From the NCBI RefSeq assembly GCF_900101175.1, contig NZ_FNFQ01000015.1, positions 1-64,000 of the forward strand: a stretch of 64,000 nucleotides of DNA. Direction: 5' to 3'. Below, piece after piece: positions 54,110 through 62,488 of this stretch (position 1 is the first letter of the stretch; each line of letters begins with the position of its first letter). The translations under genes and the position numbers were made by a program. The notes beneath the pieces were generated by a model, which saw only the letters and a list, made by a program, of their open reading frames with translations, was not told the DNA's origin and did no database searches. The DNA comes from Stenotrophomonas pavanii. GTDB lineage: Bacteria; Pseudomonadota; Gammaproteobacteria; Xanthomonadales; Xanthomonadaceae.

Positions 54110-54148
54110 AAAAGCAAAGAGCCGGGCAATGCCCGGCTCTTTGCTTTT
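54110..54148. terminator. bidirectional rho-independent terminator
   Basis: Perfect 18-bp arms aaaagcaaagagccgggc and its complement around an aat loop, with A-run and T-run at the ends. It lies between elements B and C and can end transcripts of the QEGLA gene and the convergent TonB receptor. Confidence 0.92.
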
Positions 54149-54197
54149 GCTCTTCTTTGCCTTCCGCACCGTGGCGCGGGAAGCCGTCGAGCAGGGT

Positions 54198-54289
54198 CGG
54201 ATGGGCCGGCGCAGGACCGTTGGCGCCATGGATGGCGCCATCGAGCCCCCATGGATGGGTTTACGGCGTGTCCTGCGCCGGCCCATCCG
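54198..54289 (+). repeat. structured element C: 20-bp stem around 52-nt core
   Basis: Perfect arms 54198-54217 and 54270-54289. The core 54218-54269 has tggcgcc-atggat-ggcgcca, atcgag, ccc-atggat-ggg and tttacggcgt. Compared with element B the outer stem differs throughout and the first inner stem changes on both sides, so pairing is kept. It is in the opposite orientation to B. Confidence 0.85.
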
Positions 54290-54338
54290 GCTCTGCCCCG
54301 CGATGATAATCAAGACGCCGCGGAGCAACGCTTTCGAC

Positions 54339-56636
54339 TTAGAACTCCGCCGCCACCGTCATGAACAGTTGCCGCGGTGCGCTCGCGTGGATCGCATAGC
54401 GCGTGCCGTTCGGGTCGGTCGGTGCGAACGAGCTCAGCTGGCCCGCGTAGCGCTTGTTGGTCAGGTTGGTCGCGTTCAACGACACCCGCACGTTGCGCAG
54501 GCCCAGCCCCGGGCCGAAGTCGTAGCCGGCACCGGCGTCGAAGGTGGTCACGCCCGGCACCGACTGGTCGTTGGTGTAGGTGTAGTAGCGCTTGCCGGTG
54601 TACTTGGCACGCAGGCTGGCGAAGAAGCCATCACGGTTCCAGCTGATCTCGCTGGAGGCCATGCGCTGCGGCGTGTCCACCGTGATCTTGCCGGCCACCG
54701 GCACCACCGCACCGCCGGACAGATAGTCGTCCTCGTAGGTGGTCTTGTTCCAGGACAGCGCGTTGTACCACTGCAGGCCATCGATCGGCTTGAGGATGAA
54801 GGTCAGTTCCGCGCCATGGCTCTTCACCGAACCGACGTTGATGAAGCGCGTCACGCACTCCGGGCGCGTGCCGACCTCGATGCTCGAGCACGGGTTCAGC
54901 GACAGCAGGCGGTTGTCGAACGTGACGTTGTATGCGGCGATCGACGCCTGGTACTTCTCGCCGAAGGTACGGAAGCCGGCTTCCAGGCTCTTGGACTTCT
55001 CCGGCTCCAGCCCGGCGCTGGCCGCGAACGATTCGGGCGACACCTGCAGCGGGCCGCCGCTGCCACCGCCAACGAAGGCGGCGATGTTCTCGGCGTAGGA
55101 GGCGAACAGCTCATTGTTGGCGTTGAGCTTGAAACCCACGCCCACCTGCGGCAGCACCGATTCCTTGGCGGTCAGCGTGCCCGAGGCGATGCGGGTCTCG
55201 ACACCGGGCTGCGCGGTGGCGCGCATGCGGGTGTTGGGGCTCTTGATGCCCACGTCCACGGTCAGGCGCTGGTCCAGAAAGCGCATGCGGTCCTGCACGT
55301 AGAACTGGCGCGTGCGGATGTCGAAGTCCTGGTTGAACAGCAGGCGGTCGGGGTTCTTCAGGTACAGGTCGTCCAGGAACGGGCCGCTGATGTAGTAGAA
55401 GTTGCGCGACACGTTATGGTCGTTCTGCTCGTACCACAGGCCGGCTTCCAGCTCGTGGATGCCCACCGTCCACGACAGCGCGGCGGTCAGGCCATCGCGG
55501 TTGATCGTGTAGTTGGTGCTGCGGATCGAGATCGGCAGCATCCTGTCGGTACCCGGGTAGGACGGCTGGCCCGGCGCCCACCAGTGGCCCTGGCCACGGT
55601 TGTCGTGGTGGTAGGCCAGCAGCTTCAGGCGACCCTGCTCGCCCAGGCGCAGGTCGGCATCGATCGAGTACAGGTTGTCGTCACGCAGCGCACGGCTCTG
55701 GTAGTACGCATCGTCGATGCTGTTGACGCCGCCGCTGAACTTGCAGCGCGCCTTGTTGTAGGTGCCCGGCGCGCAGTACGCGGCGGCGACGGCGCGATCC
55801 CAGTCCGGCGCGTAGATGTTCCAGTCATAGCCCAGTCCGCGTGCCAGCATGTCCTTGGACAGGTAGGCGTAGTTGGCCTGGCTGGCGCGCGAGGTCGCCA
55901 CGAACGCACCGAAACGGTGGTCGCCGACATTCCACACTGCCTTGGCATTGAACTGGCGGGTGGTCTGGTTCTGGTACGGCGCGGCCCACATGTCCTGGTC
56001 CTGGTGCACGCCGGACACGTAGGCCGAGAAGCCGTTGAGGTCGCCGGTGTCCACGCGCAGGTAGCCACGGCGCTGGTTGTTGTCGCCGACGGTGACGCTG
56101 GCGCGGCCACCGAACTCGGTGGACGGGTCCATCGAGAAATACTGGATGGTGCCGCCGAGGTTGCTGGTCGAGGCCACGCCCAGCGAACCGATGCCCTGCG
56201 ACAGTTCGGCGCCGGCCAGGTTCTCGGCGATGATCGCGCGGGCAATGCTCAGCCCGTTGTAGTTGCCGTAGCTGTTGTCGCCCAGCGGGATGCCGTCCAG
56301 CGTGTAGCCCAGGCGGCTCTTGTCGAAGCCGCGCAGGCTGATGGTCTGCGATTCCTCGTTGGCACCGAAGGCATCGTTGGACTGCACCGACACACCCGGC
56401 AGGCGGTCGAGGATCTTCTGGCCACTGGTACCCGGCGGCAGCACCTGCTTGTCCACGGCAGTGATGCGCTGCACCTGGCGGGTCTCGCCTTGGCCGATCA
56501 CAGAGACGGTATCCAGCGTCTGCGCGCTCAGCGCGGCATCGGTGCTGGCGCCGGTATCGGCGGTGGTGGCGGCATGGGCGCTGGCAGCGGCGAAGAGCGC
56601 GATCGCTACGGCGATCGTCAGGTGTCGGGTCTGCAT
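54339..56636 (-). CDS. TonB-dependent receptor
   Basis: A 765-residue receptor. The signal peptide ends AAASAHA. TLDTVSVIGQGETRQVQRIT is the TonB-box region. The plug has LDRLPGVSVQSNDAFGANEESQTISLRGFDKSRLGYTLDGIPLGDNSYGNY (shortened), and the barrel ends FMTVAAEF. Two Cys pairs (YCAPGTYNKARC and PCSSIEVGTRPEC) lie in likely extracellular loops. The type resembles Xanthomonas receptors of unknown ligand. ATG 56651 is an alternative start. It is upstream of nothing on its strand; phbB-citM genes belong to another unit. Confidence 0.93.
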   Translation of the reverse strand: MQTRHLTIAVAIALFAAASAHAATTADTGASTDAALSAQTLDTVSVIGQGETRQVQRITAVDKQVLPPGTSGQKILDRLPGVSVQSNDAFGANEESQTISLRGFDKSRLGYTLDGIPLGDNSYGNYNGLSIARAIIAENLAGAELSQGIGSLGVASTSNLGGTIQYFSMDPSTEFGGRASVTVGDNNQRRGYLRVDTGDLNGFSAYVSGVHQDQDMWAAPYQNQTTRQFNAKAVWNVGDHRFGAFVATSRASQANYAYLSKDMLARGLGYDWNIYAPDWDRAVAAAYCAPGTYNKARCKFSGGVNSIDDAYYQSRALRDDNLYSIDADLRLGEQGRLKLLAYHHDNRGQGHWWAPGQPSYPGTDRMLPISIRSTNYTINRDGLTAALSWTVGIHELEAGLWYEQNDHNVSRNFYYISGPFLDDLYLKNPDRLLFNQDFDIRTRQFYVQDRMRFLDQRLTVDVGIKSPNTRMRATAQPGVETRIASGTLTAKESVLPQVGVGFKLNANNELFASYAENIAAFVGGGSGGPLQVSPESFAASAGLEPEKSKSLEAGFRTFGEKYQASIAAYNVTFDNRLLSLNPCSSIEVGTRPECVTRFINVGSVKSHGAELTFILKPIDGLQWYNALSWNKTTYEDDYLSGGAVVPVAGKITVDTPQRMASSEISWNRDGFFASLRAKYTGKRYYTYTNDQSVPGVTTFDAGAGYDFGPGLGLRNVRVSLNATNLTNKRYAGQLSSFAPTDPNGTRYAIHASAPRQLFMTVAAEF

Positions 56637-56772
56637 GGTGGTCCGTTGCATGGGGAGTGATCACCGGCACGCGTGCGCGGTGCAGGGCCACTATGCGAAC
56701 GGAACATGAAACCTTCTTTACGGAAAACCAACGAACGGTGCAGGGCACCCGCGCAGGTCCGGCAGCCGGATG

Positions 56773-56817
56773 AAAAAGGGGCCGGATTCCCTTCGCAAGC
56801 GAAGGTTCACCGGCCCC
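56773..56817 (-). terminator. rho-independent terminator after the phbB-like gene
   Basis: On the minus strand ggggccgg-...-ccggcccc, with an inner ccttcgc/gcgaagg hairpin and a final T-run (aaaaa on the plus strand at 56773). It should end the phbB-like transcript. A smaller tccacgc/gcgtgga hairpin lies at about 56839-56855. Confidence 0.8.
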
Positions 56818-56863
56818 GCGCACTCCGTGGGGGAGGCGGTCCACGCGCTGCGTGGAGGAGGGC

Positions 56864-57604
56864 TCAACCCATGTACAGGCCACCGTTGACCGGATAGTCG
56901 GCGCCGGTCACGTACGAGGCTTCATCCGAGGCCAGCCACGCGCACAGGCCGGCCACTTCCTCGGGGCGACCCAGGCGGCGTACCGGCACCGAGGCTGCCA
57001 GCCGGTCCAGTACATCCGGCGGGAAGCTGCTGATCGCCTGGCTGGCGATGTAGCCCGGCGACAGCGTGTTGACGGTGACGCCGCGCGAAGCCACTTCGGC
57101 GGCCAGCGCACGGCTGAAGCCATGCATCGCGGCCTTGGCGGTGGCGTAGTTCACCTGGCCGATCTGGCCCTTGTGGGCGCTGACCGAGCCGATGTTGATG
57201 ATGCGGCCCCAGCCGCGCGTGGCCATGCCGTCGACCACCTGCTTGGTCAGGTTGAACAGCGCATTGAGGTTGGAGGCGATCACCGCGTTCCAGTCCTCCA
57301 CCGTCATCTGCCGGAACAGCAGGTCGCGGCTGCCGCCGGAGTTGTTGACCAGTACATCGACCTCACCGACTTCGGCGCGGACCTTGGCGAACGCCGCGCT
57401 GGTCGAGGCCCAGTCGGTCGCGTTGCCTTCGGAGGCGATGAAGTCGAAGCCCTGTTCGCGCTGCTCGCGCAGCCAGTTGGCCTTGCGCGGCGAGTTCGGC
57501 GCGCAGCCGGCAACCACGGTGTGGCCGCTGCGGGCCAGGCTCTGGCAGATGGCAGTGCCGACACTGCCCATTCCACTGGTGACGTAAGCGATTCGAAGCG
57601 TCAT
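56864..57604 (-). CDS. phbB: acetoacetyl-CoA reductase-like SDR (PhbB type)
   Basis: A 246-residue short-chain dehydrogenase that in PHB synthesis reduces acetoacetyl-CoA. The nucleotide motif is TSGMGSVGTAIC (TGxxxGxG variant), NNSGG follows, and the catalytic tetrad has Ser in NIGSVSAHKGQIGQVNYATAKAA with YxxxK. The C-terminus is VTGADYPVNGGLYMG. No phaC or phaA gene is nearby, so a general 3-ketoacyl reductase role is equally possible. It is 24 bases downstream of the citrate transporter gene, on the same strand, so they form an operon. Confidence 0.88.
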   Translation of the reverse strand: MTLRIAYVTSGMGSVGTAICQSLARSGHTVVAGCAPNSPRKANWLREQREQGFDFIASEGNATDWASTSAAFAKVRAEVGEVDVLVNNSGGSRDLLFRQMTVEDWNAVIASNLNALFNLTKQVVDGMATRGWGRIINIGSVSAHKGQIGQVNYATAKAAMHGFSRALAAEVASRGVTVNTLSPGYIASQAISSFPPDVLDRLAASVPVRRLGRPEEVAGLCAWLASDEASYVTGADYPVNGGLYMG

Positions 57605-57628
57605 TGCAGAAGGCTCCTTGGCAAAGGG

Positions 57629-58960
57629 TCAGGCGGCGAGGGGATACAGGCCGAACAGCAGGCTGCCGATCATCAGCAGCATCGAGATGGCGATGGCCCA
57701 CTTCAGGGTGAACTTCTGGTGGTCGGCGAATTCGACCTTGGCCAGGCCCACCAGCAGGTAGGTGGACGGCACCAGCGGGCTGAGCAGGTGCACCGGCTGG
57801 CCGGCCAGCGAGGCGCGCGCCATTTCCACCGGGGTGATGCCGTAGTTGCCGGCGGCCTCGGACAGGATCGGCAGCACGCCGAAGTAGAACGCGTCGTTGG
57901 ACATGAAGAAGGTGAACGGCATCGACGCCACAGCCGTGATCACCGCCAGGTACGGGCCCCACGATTCCGGAATCACCGCCAGGAAGCTGTGCGACATCGC
58001 TTCGACCATGCCGGTGTTGTTGAGGATGCCGGTGAAGATGCCTGCGGCGAAGATCAGCGACACCACCGACAGCACGTTACCGGCATGGTTGACCACGCGG
58101 CGACGCTGCTCGGCCAGGTTCGGGTAGTTGATCACCAGTGCGATGGCAAAGCCGACCATGAACAGCACCGGCATCGGCAGCACGCCGATGATCAGCGCGG
58201 TCATCAGCGCCACGGTCAGCGCCAGGTTGACCCACAGCAGCTTCGGGCGCTTGATGTCTTCGGCGTCTTCCACGGTCGGCAGCGGATTGCTGTCATCGGA
58301 CACGCTGTTGTCCATCCAGCTGCCGCCCTTGGGCAGGGTCACCACGCCGAGGCGACGACGTTCCTTCAGGCCCAGGTACCAGGCCAGCAGCAGTACGCCG
58401 GCACAGGCGATCACCATCGACGGGATCAGCGGCACGAACACATCGGCCGGGTCTACGTGCAGCGCGGTGGCCGCGCGTGCGGTCGGGCCGCCCCACGGGG
58501 TCAGGTTCATCACGCCGCCGGCGAGGATGGTCACGCAGGTCATGTTCAGTGCGTTCATGCCCAACCGCTGGTACAGCGGCAGCATCGCCGAGACGGTGAT
58601 CATGTAGGTGGTCGAACCGTCGCCATCGAGCGAGATCAGCATCGCCAGCACCGCGGTGCCAAGCACGATCTTCATCGGGTCGCCCTTGACGAAGCGCAGG
58701 ATCACCCGCACCAGGGGATCGAACAGGCCAGCGTCGATCATCACCCCGAAGTAGAGGATGGCGAACATCAGCATCACGCCGGTCGGCGCGATCTTCTTGA
58801 TGCCCTCCAGCATCATCTCGTCGATGCCGGCACCGAAGCCACCGATCAGCGCGAACAGGATGGGAATGGTGATCAGGGCGACGAGCGGCGACAGGCGCTT
58901 GCTCATGATCAAGTACATGAACGTAATGACCATGCCAAAGCCGAGGATGCTCAGCATCAT
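57629..58960 (-). CDS. CitMHS family citrate transporter
   Basis: A 443-residue inner-membrane symporter with about 12 helices. Seen: LVALITIPILFALIGGFGAG, LGTAVLAMLISLDGDGSTTYMIT, MTCVTILAGGVMNLTPWGGPTARAATAL and the C-terminal SPLVPSTYLLVGLAKVEFADHQKF, matching the metal-citrate CitMHS family. It should take up citrate complexed to Mg or a similar cation. It lies between the PhbB-like gene and the OprP-type porin, and a TctDE-like system is divergent from the porin, so carboxylate control is likely. The start at 58960 has a second ATG next to it. Confidence 0.93.
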   Translation of the reverse strand: MMLSILGFGMVITFMYLIMSKRLSPLVALITIPILFALIGGFGAGIDEMMLEGIKKIAPTGVMLMFAILYFGVMIDAGLFDPLVRVILRFVKGDPMKIVLGTAVLAMLISLDGDGSTTYMITVSAMLPLYQRLGMNALNMTCVTILAGGVMNLTPWGGPTARAATALHVDPADVFVPLIPSMVIACAGVLLLAWYLGLKERRRLGVVTLPKGGSWMDNSVSDDSNPLPTVEDAEDIKRPKLLWVNLALTVALMTALIIGVLPMPVLFMVGFAIALVINYPNLAEQRRRVVNHAGNVLSVVSLIFAAGIFTGILNNTGMVEAMSHSFLAVIPESWGPYLAVITAVASMPFTFFMSNDAFYFGVLPILSEAAGNYGITPVEMARASLAGQPVHLLSPLVPSTYLLVGLAKVEFADHQKFTLKWAIAISMLLMIGSLLFGLYPLAA

Positions 58961-59032
58961 CTGCGGACTCCTTGCGAAAACAGGACGTGGGGAGTGGAAG
59001 GGGCCGGGCGCCGCGCGCCCGGAATGTCAGGT

Positions 59033-60208
59033 CTAGAAGTCGTACTGCAGGCGGCCGGTGACCGCGCGCGTGCGGTCCACCGTGACTCCGGCCAGGCGGT
59101 CGCGGTTGCGGCTTTCGATCACGTTGAGCATGAAGCGCAGGTTGTCGCGCAGGTACCAGTTGCCACCCAGCGTCCACGCCTCAGTGCTGCCACGGCGCAG
59201 GTCCGGCGCGCCGTCGAGGTGCTGTGCGCCCCACATCTGGTCGTAGCGCAGCGCCACTTCGAAGGCCCCGGCCTTGTGGCGGATGTCCTTCACCCGCGCG
59301 AAGCGGCCGGTCTTGCGGTCGTAGGCGCGGCTTTCGCCGGTGACGAACCAGCTGAGCATGCCGTAGGCAGCCATCACGTCGCCGCGCTGGGCGCCGTCAT
59401 CGAAGGTGGCGCCGCTGAACTCGCCCTGCCACGACAGCGGGCCGCGCACCTGCGCGTATTCCAGCGACCACTTGTTGACGTCGGTATCGCGGCCGGCGGA
59501 GAAGTCGACCAGGGTCAGGCGGCTCTCGTCGGACAGGTGCCCGGCCGGGCGCGGGCGGATGCGCAGGCCGGGCACGCCATTGGCGCCAGGGTTGTCATAC
59601 GCCTCGCGGGCCAGCGACAGGCCCAGGTGCAGTACGTCCCCGTCGCTGGGCGAGGGCGACCAGGTGACGCGGCCACCGGCCGCACGGCCCTTCACCTGCC
59701 AGGCGTCGATGCTCTCCAGGCTGTAGACGCTGGCTGCCCAGGTGAAGTCACCGGGGTTGGCCTGCCACGAGGCACCCAGGCGGTACAGCGGTGCCAGCGT
59801 GGTGCCGGCGTTGCCGCGCTCCAGGAAGGTGCCGTAGTTGGAACTGGTACGGTCATCCAGCGAGAAGAACTGCTTGAACTGGCCCACGGTCAGCTTGCCG
59901 GCCTTGCCGAAGCTGCGGGCCAGGTACACGTCCTTGGCCTCGACGCGGTCGCCGGAGAAGTCGGCTTCCAGCTTGTAGTCGACCACGAAGAACTTGCCCG
60001 ACACATCGACCCAGGCACGGCGGATCTCGGTGTCGTCCTTGTTCGGGGTACCGCGGTTGTCGTTGTCGAAGCTGGCAAAGTCCAGGTGCAGGCGGCCACC
60101 GAGGGTGGCGGTGACCGGACGGTCGTCTTCGGCAGCGAAGGCCGGCGCCGACAGGGCAGCCAGCGCCATCATGGCGACAGGACGCCGCCAGGCAAACGTG
60201 AATTCCAC
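59033..60208 (-). CDS. OprO/OprP family phosphate/anion-selective porin
   Basis: A 391-residue outer-membrane barrel. GTG 60208 with a strong gggagggttt is the start (an ATG cannot serve), and gives a signal peptide ending SAPAFA. Seen: GGRLHLDFASFDND, RRAWVDVSGKFFVVDYKLEADFSGDRVEAKDVYLARSFG and GQFKQFFSLDDRTSSNYGTFLERG, the OprP group with its hallmark eye-of-needle region. The C-terminus is TGRLQYDF. As an anion pore next to a citrate transporter, it could admit tricarboxylates; relatives bind phosphate. Its gene ends 72 bases before the transporter starts. Confidence 0.9.
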   Translation of the reverse strand: MEFTFAWRRPVAMMALAALSAPAFAAEDDRPVTATLGGRLHLDFASFDNDNRGTPNKDDTEIRRAWVDVSGKFFVVDYKLEADFSGDRVEAKDVYLARSFGKAGKLTVGQFKQFFSLDDRTSSNYGTFLERGNAGTTLAPLYRLGASWQANPGDFTWAASVYSLESIDAWQVKGRAAGGRVTWSPSPSDGDVLHLGLSLAREAYDNPGANGVPGLRIRPRPAGHLSDESRLTLVDFSAGRDTDVNKWSLEYAQVRGPLSWQGEFSGATFDDGAQRGDVMAAYGMLSWFVTGESRAYDRKTGRFARVKDIRHKAGAFEVALRYDQMWGAQHLDGAPDLRRGSTEAWTLGGNWYLRDNLRFMLNVIESRNRDRLAGVTVDRTRAVTGRLQYDF

Positions 60209-60414
60209 AAACCCTCCCAGGTGCGCGCCAGGCGCGCGGCAATCGTGGGCACCGGACGGTGCGCGGCCGCAGTCTGGGTCGGGCAAGCTGTCATCGTCCT
60301 GTCAACGGTTTGTGCGGTGCAGCGTAAAACCGGCCGCTGCGCTCATTGGGCCACGCCCGGCAAGCGCGATGGCGGCATGCGGTAGCATTCGTTTCCCCTC
60401 CCACACCTGTGCCC
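60209..60414. promoter_or_regulatory. divergent promoter, porin and TctD-like regulator
   Basis: A 206-bp gap between the porin and the response-regulator gene. It should hold promoters for both the porin-transporter unit and tctDE. I cannot identify a clear regulator site by eye. Confidence 0.4.
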
Positions 60415-61104
60415 ATGCGCCTGCTGCTGGTCGAAGACAATCCGGACCTGGCCGATGCGATCATCCGCCGGATGCGCCGCAGTGGGCACGCGGTGGACTG
60501 GCAGGCCGACGGACTGGCCGCGGCCAGCGTGCTGCGCTACCAGAACTTCGACCTGGTGGTGCTGGATATCGGCCTGCCCAAGCTCGACGGCCTGCGCGTG
60601 CTGGCCGGCATGCGCGAGCGTGGCGACAGCACGCCGGTGCTGATGCTGACCGCGCGTGACGGCATCGAGGATCGCGTGCAGGCGCTGGATGTCGGCGCCG
60701 ACGACTATCTGGGCAAGCCCTTCGATTTCCGCGAGTTCGAAGCGCGCTGCCGCGTGCTGCTGCGGCGCGCGCGTGGCCAGGCCAGCGAAGTGGTGCAGAT
60801 CGGCGGCTTCCAGTTCGACAATGCGGCGCACCGGGTCAGCCTCGACGGTGAGCCGATCGAACTGCCCAACCGCGAGTACCGCCTGCTGGAGATCCTGGTG
60901 GGTCGCCTTGGCCAGGTGGTGGGCAAGGACGAGATCGGCAACGGCCTGTTCGGCTTCGACGACGAGGCCGGACCGAATGCGATCGAGCTGTATGTGGGGC
61001 GGCTGCGCAGGAAGCTGGCAGGCGCGCCGCTGCGCATTACCACCGTGCGCGGCGTGGGGTATCTGCTGGAAGCCAGTGATGGCGTTGCCGATGCAGACGG
61101 CTGA
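60415..61104 (+). CDS. TctD-like OmpR-family response regulator
   Basis: A 229-residue regulator. The receiver has MRLLLVEDNPDLADAII, phospho-acceptor Asp in LVVLDIGLPKLDGLRVL, Thr in LMLTARD and Lys in DYLGKPFDF. The C-terminal winged helix has LPNREYRLLEILVGR and ELYVGRLRRKLAGAPLRITTVRGVGYLLE. TctD-type by neighbourhood and by its 'LPN(R)EY' effector. It overlaps the kinase gene by 14 bases. The divergent porin and transporter are the likely regulon. Confidence 0.93.
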   Translation: MRLLLVEDNPDLADAIIRRMRRSGHAVDWQADGLAAASVLRYQNFDLVVLDIGLPKLDGLRVLAGMRERGDSTPVLMLTARDGIEDRVQALDVGADDYLGKPFDFREFEARCRVLLRRARGQASEVVQIGGFQFDNAAHRVSLDGEPIELPNREYRLLEILVGRLGQVVGKDEIGNGLFGFDDEAGPNAIELYVGRLRRKLAGAPLRITTVRGVGYLLEASDGVADADG

Positions 61105-62488
61105 CACGCGCGCCGCCAACATGGCGCCGGGGTCGTTGCGGCGTACCCTGCTGCTCTACCTCGGCGCGCTGCTGGCCGTGTTCGCGGTGGCGCTGCTGTT
61201 TGCCGCACGCGATTATGGCCAGCGTGCCGCCAACCGATCCTACGATCACCTGCTGGTGTCCTCGGCACTGTCCATCGCCGATTCGGTGGCCCTGGTCGAT
61301 GGCCACTGGCAGGTCGACCTGCCGTACGCAGCGTTGGACCTGCTGGCAATGGCCCCGGAAGACCGCGTGTTCTATCGGGTCGCCGACAGCCGCGGCACGC
61401 TGATCACCGGCTACGGCGACCTGCCGGCGCCGCCGCGCCGGCCCGGTACGCAGCCGCAGCTGTTCGATGCAGCTTACAGCGGTGAAACCGTGCGCTTCGT
61501 GGTGGTCGGCCGCAGCTTCGCCGCAGCCTCGGCGCAGGGCGAGGTACAGGTGCAGGTCGGCCAGACCCGGCGCGCGCGTGAAGCCGTCGCGCAGGACATG
61601 GTCAACCGCGCGTTGCTGGCGATCGGCGTGCTGTCCGGGCTGCTGCTGGCACTGGTGGCGTTCGGCGTGCATCGCGCATTCCGGCCGCTGGTGCGGGTGG
61701 AGCGCGAGCTGTCGCGCCGCGAGCCCTCCGACCTGAAGCCGCTGGACGCCCGCGTGCCGCGCGAGATGGACCAGATGGTGGCCGCGTTGAACCGCTTCAT
61801 GGAACGCCTGTCCAGCAGCAACGAGACACTGCGCGCCTTCATGGCCGAGGCCGCACACCAGATGCGCACGCCGCTGGCCGCGCTGCGCGCGCAGGCGCAG
61901 CTGGCGCTGGATGACGATGATCCAGAGGACATGCGGCGCAGCCTGCAGGCGATCGAGCGCAACGCCACGCACATGAGCCGCCTGCTCAACCAGCTGCTCA
62001 GCGATGCCAGCGTGATCCATCGTTCGCACCTGCAGCGCTTTGCGGCGGTGGACCTGGCCGAGACAGTGCACCAGGCGTTGCATGAAGCACTGCCGCAGGC
62101 CGGCCCGGCACCGCGCGTGCAGTTGGCGATGACCGCCGAGCCGGTGCAGGTGCACGGTGATGCGCTGCTGCTGCGCGAGGCGATCAAGAACCTGGTGGAC
62201 AACGCACTGAAGTATGGCGGCGACGGCCCGTTGCAGATCGCGTTGACCGTCGAGGGCGGGCAGGCCGTGCTGACCATCGCCGACCATGGCGCTGGCATCG
62301 CCGCGGCCGATGCCGAGCGCGTGTTCGAGCGCTTCGCGCGTGGCGAGGGCGCGCCGTCCGGCGGTGCCGGGCTTGGCCTGGCCATCGTCAAGCGCGTGGT
62401 CGACAGCCATGGCGGCCGCATCGACCTCAGCAACCGCCCGCAGGGTGGACTGATCGCCACCATCCGCCTGCCCCGGAGCCGCGCATGA
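61091..62488 (+). CDS. TctE-like sensor histidine kinase
   Basis: A 465-residue inner-membrane kinase. Two helices (about 17-38 and 175-200) flank a periplasmic 2CSK_N-like domain with NRSYDHLLVSSALSIADSV, DLLAMAPEDRVFYRVAD. It continues with a HAMP-like linker, His box FMAEAAHQMRTPLAALR, N box LREAIKNLVDNALKYG, and GAGLGLAIVKRVV. ATGs at 61079 and 61121 are alternative starts. It is translated with the regulator and overlaps the binding protein by four bases. A tricarboxylate signal is inferred from the neighbourhood. Confidence 0.93.
   Translation: MQTADTRAANMAPGSLRRTLLLYLGALLAVFAVALLFAARDYGQRAANRSYDHLLVSSALSIADSVALVDGHWQVDLPYAALDLLAMAPEDRVFYRVADSRGTLITGYGDLPAPPRRPGTQPQLFDAAYSGETVRFVVVGRSFAAASAQGEVQVQVGQTRRAREAVAQDMVNRALLAIGVLSGLLLALVAFGVHRAFRPLVRVERELSRREPSDLKPLDARVPREMDQMVAALNRFMERLSSSNETLRAFMAEAAHQMRTPLAALRAQAQLALDDDDPEDMRRSLQAIERNATHMSRLLNQLLSDASVIHRSHLQRFAAVDLAETVHQALHEALPQAGPAPRVQLAMTAEPVQVHGDALLLREAIKNLVDNALKYGGDGPLQIALTVEGGQAVLTIADHGAGIAAADAERVFERFARGEGAPSGGAGLGLAIVKRVVDSHGGRIDLSNRPQGGLIATIRLPRSRA

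Noticed and set aside
53531..54328. 265-codon minus-strand frame through elements B and C
   Set aside because: It is mainly readthrough of the hairpin elements and terminator, with no domain and no good start; such frames are probably annotation artefacts.
56864..57604. Complete PHB synthesis operon
   Set aside because: Only a PhbB-like reductase is present; no phaA or phaC lies near, so storage-polymer synthesis cannot be claimed.
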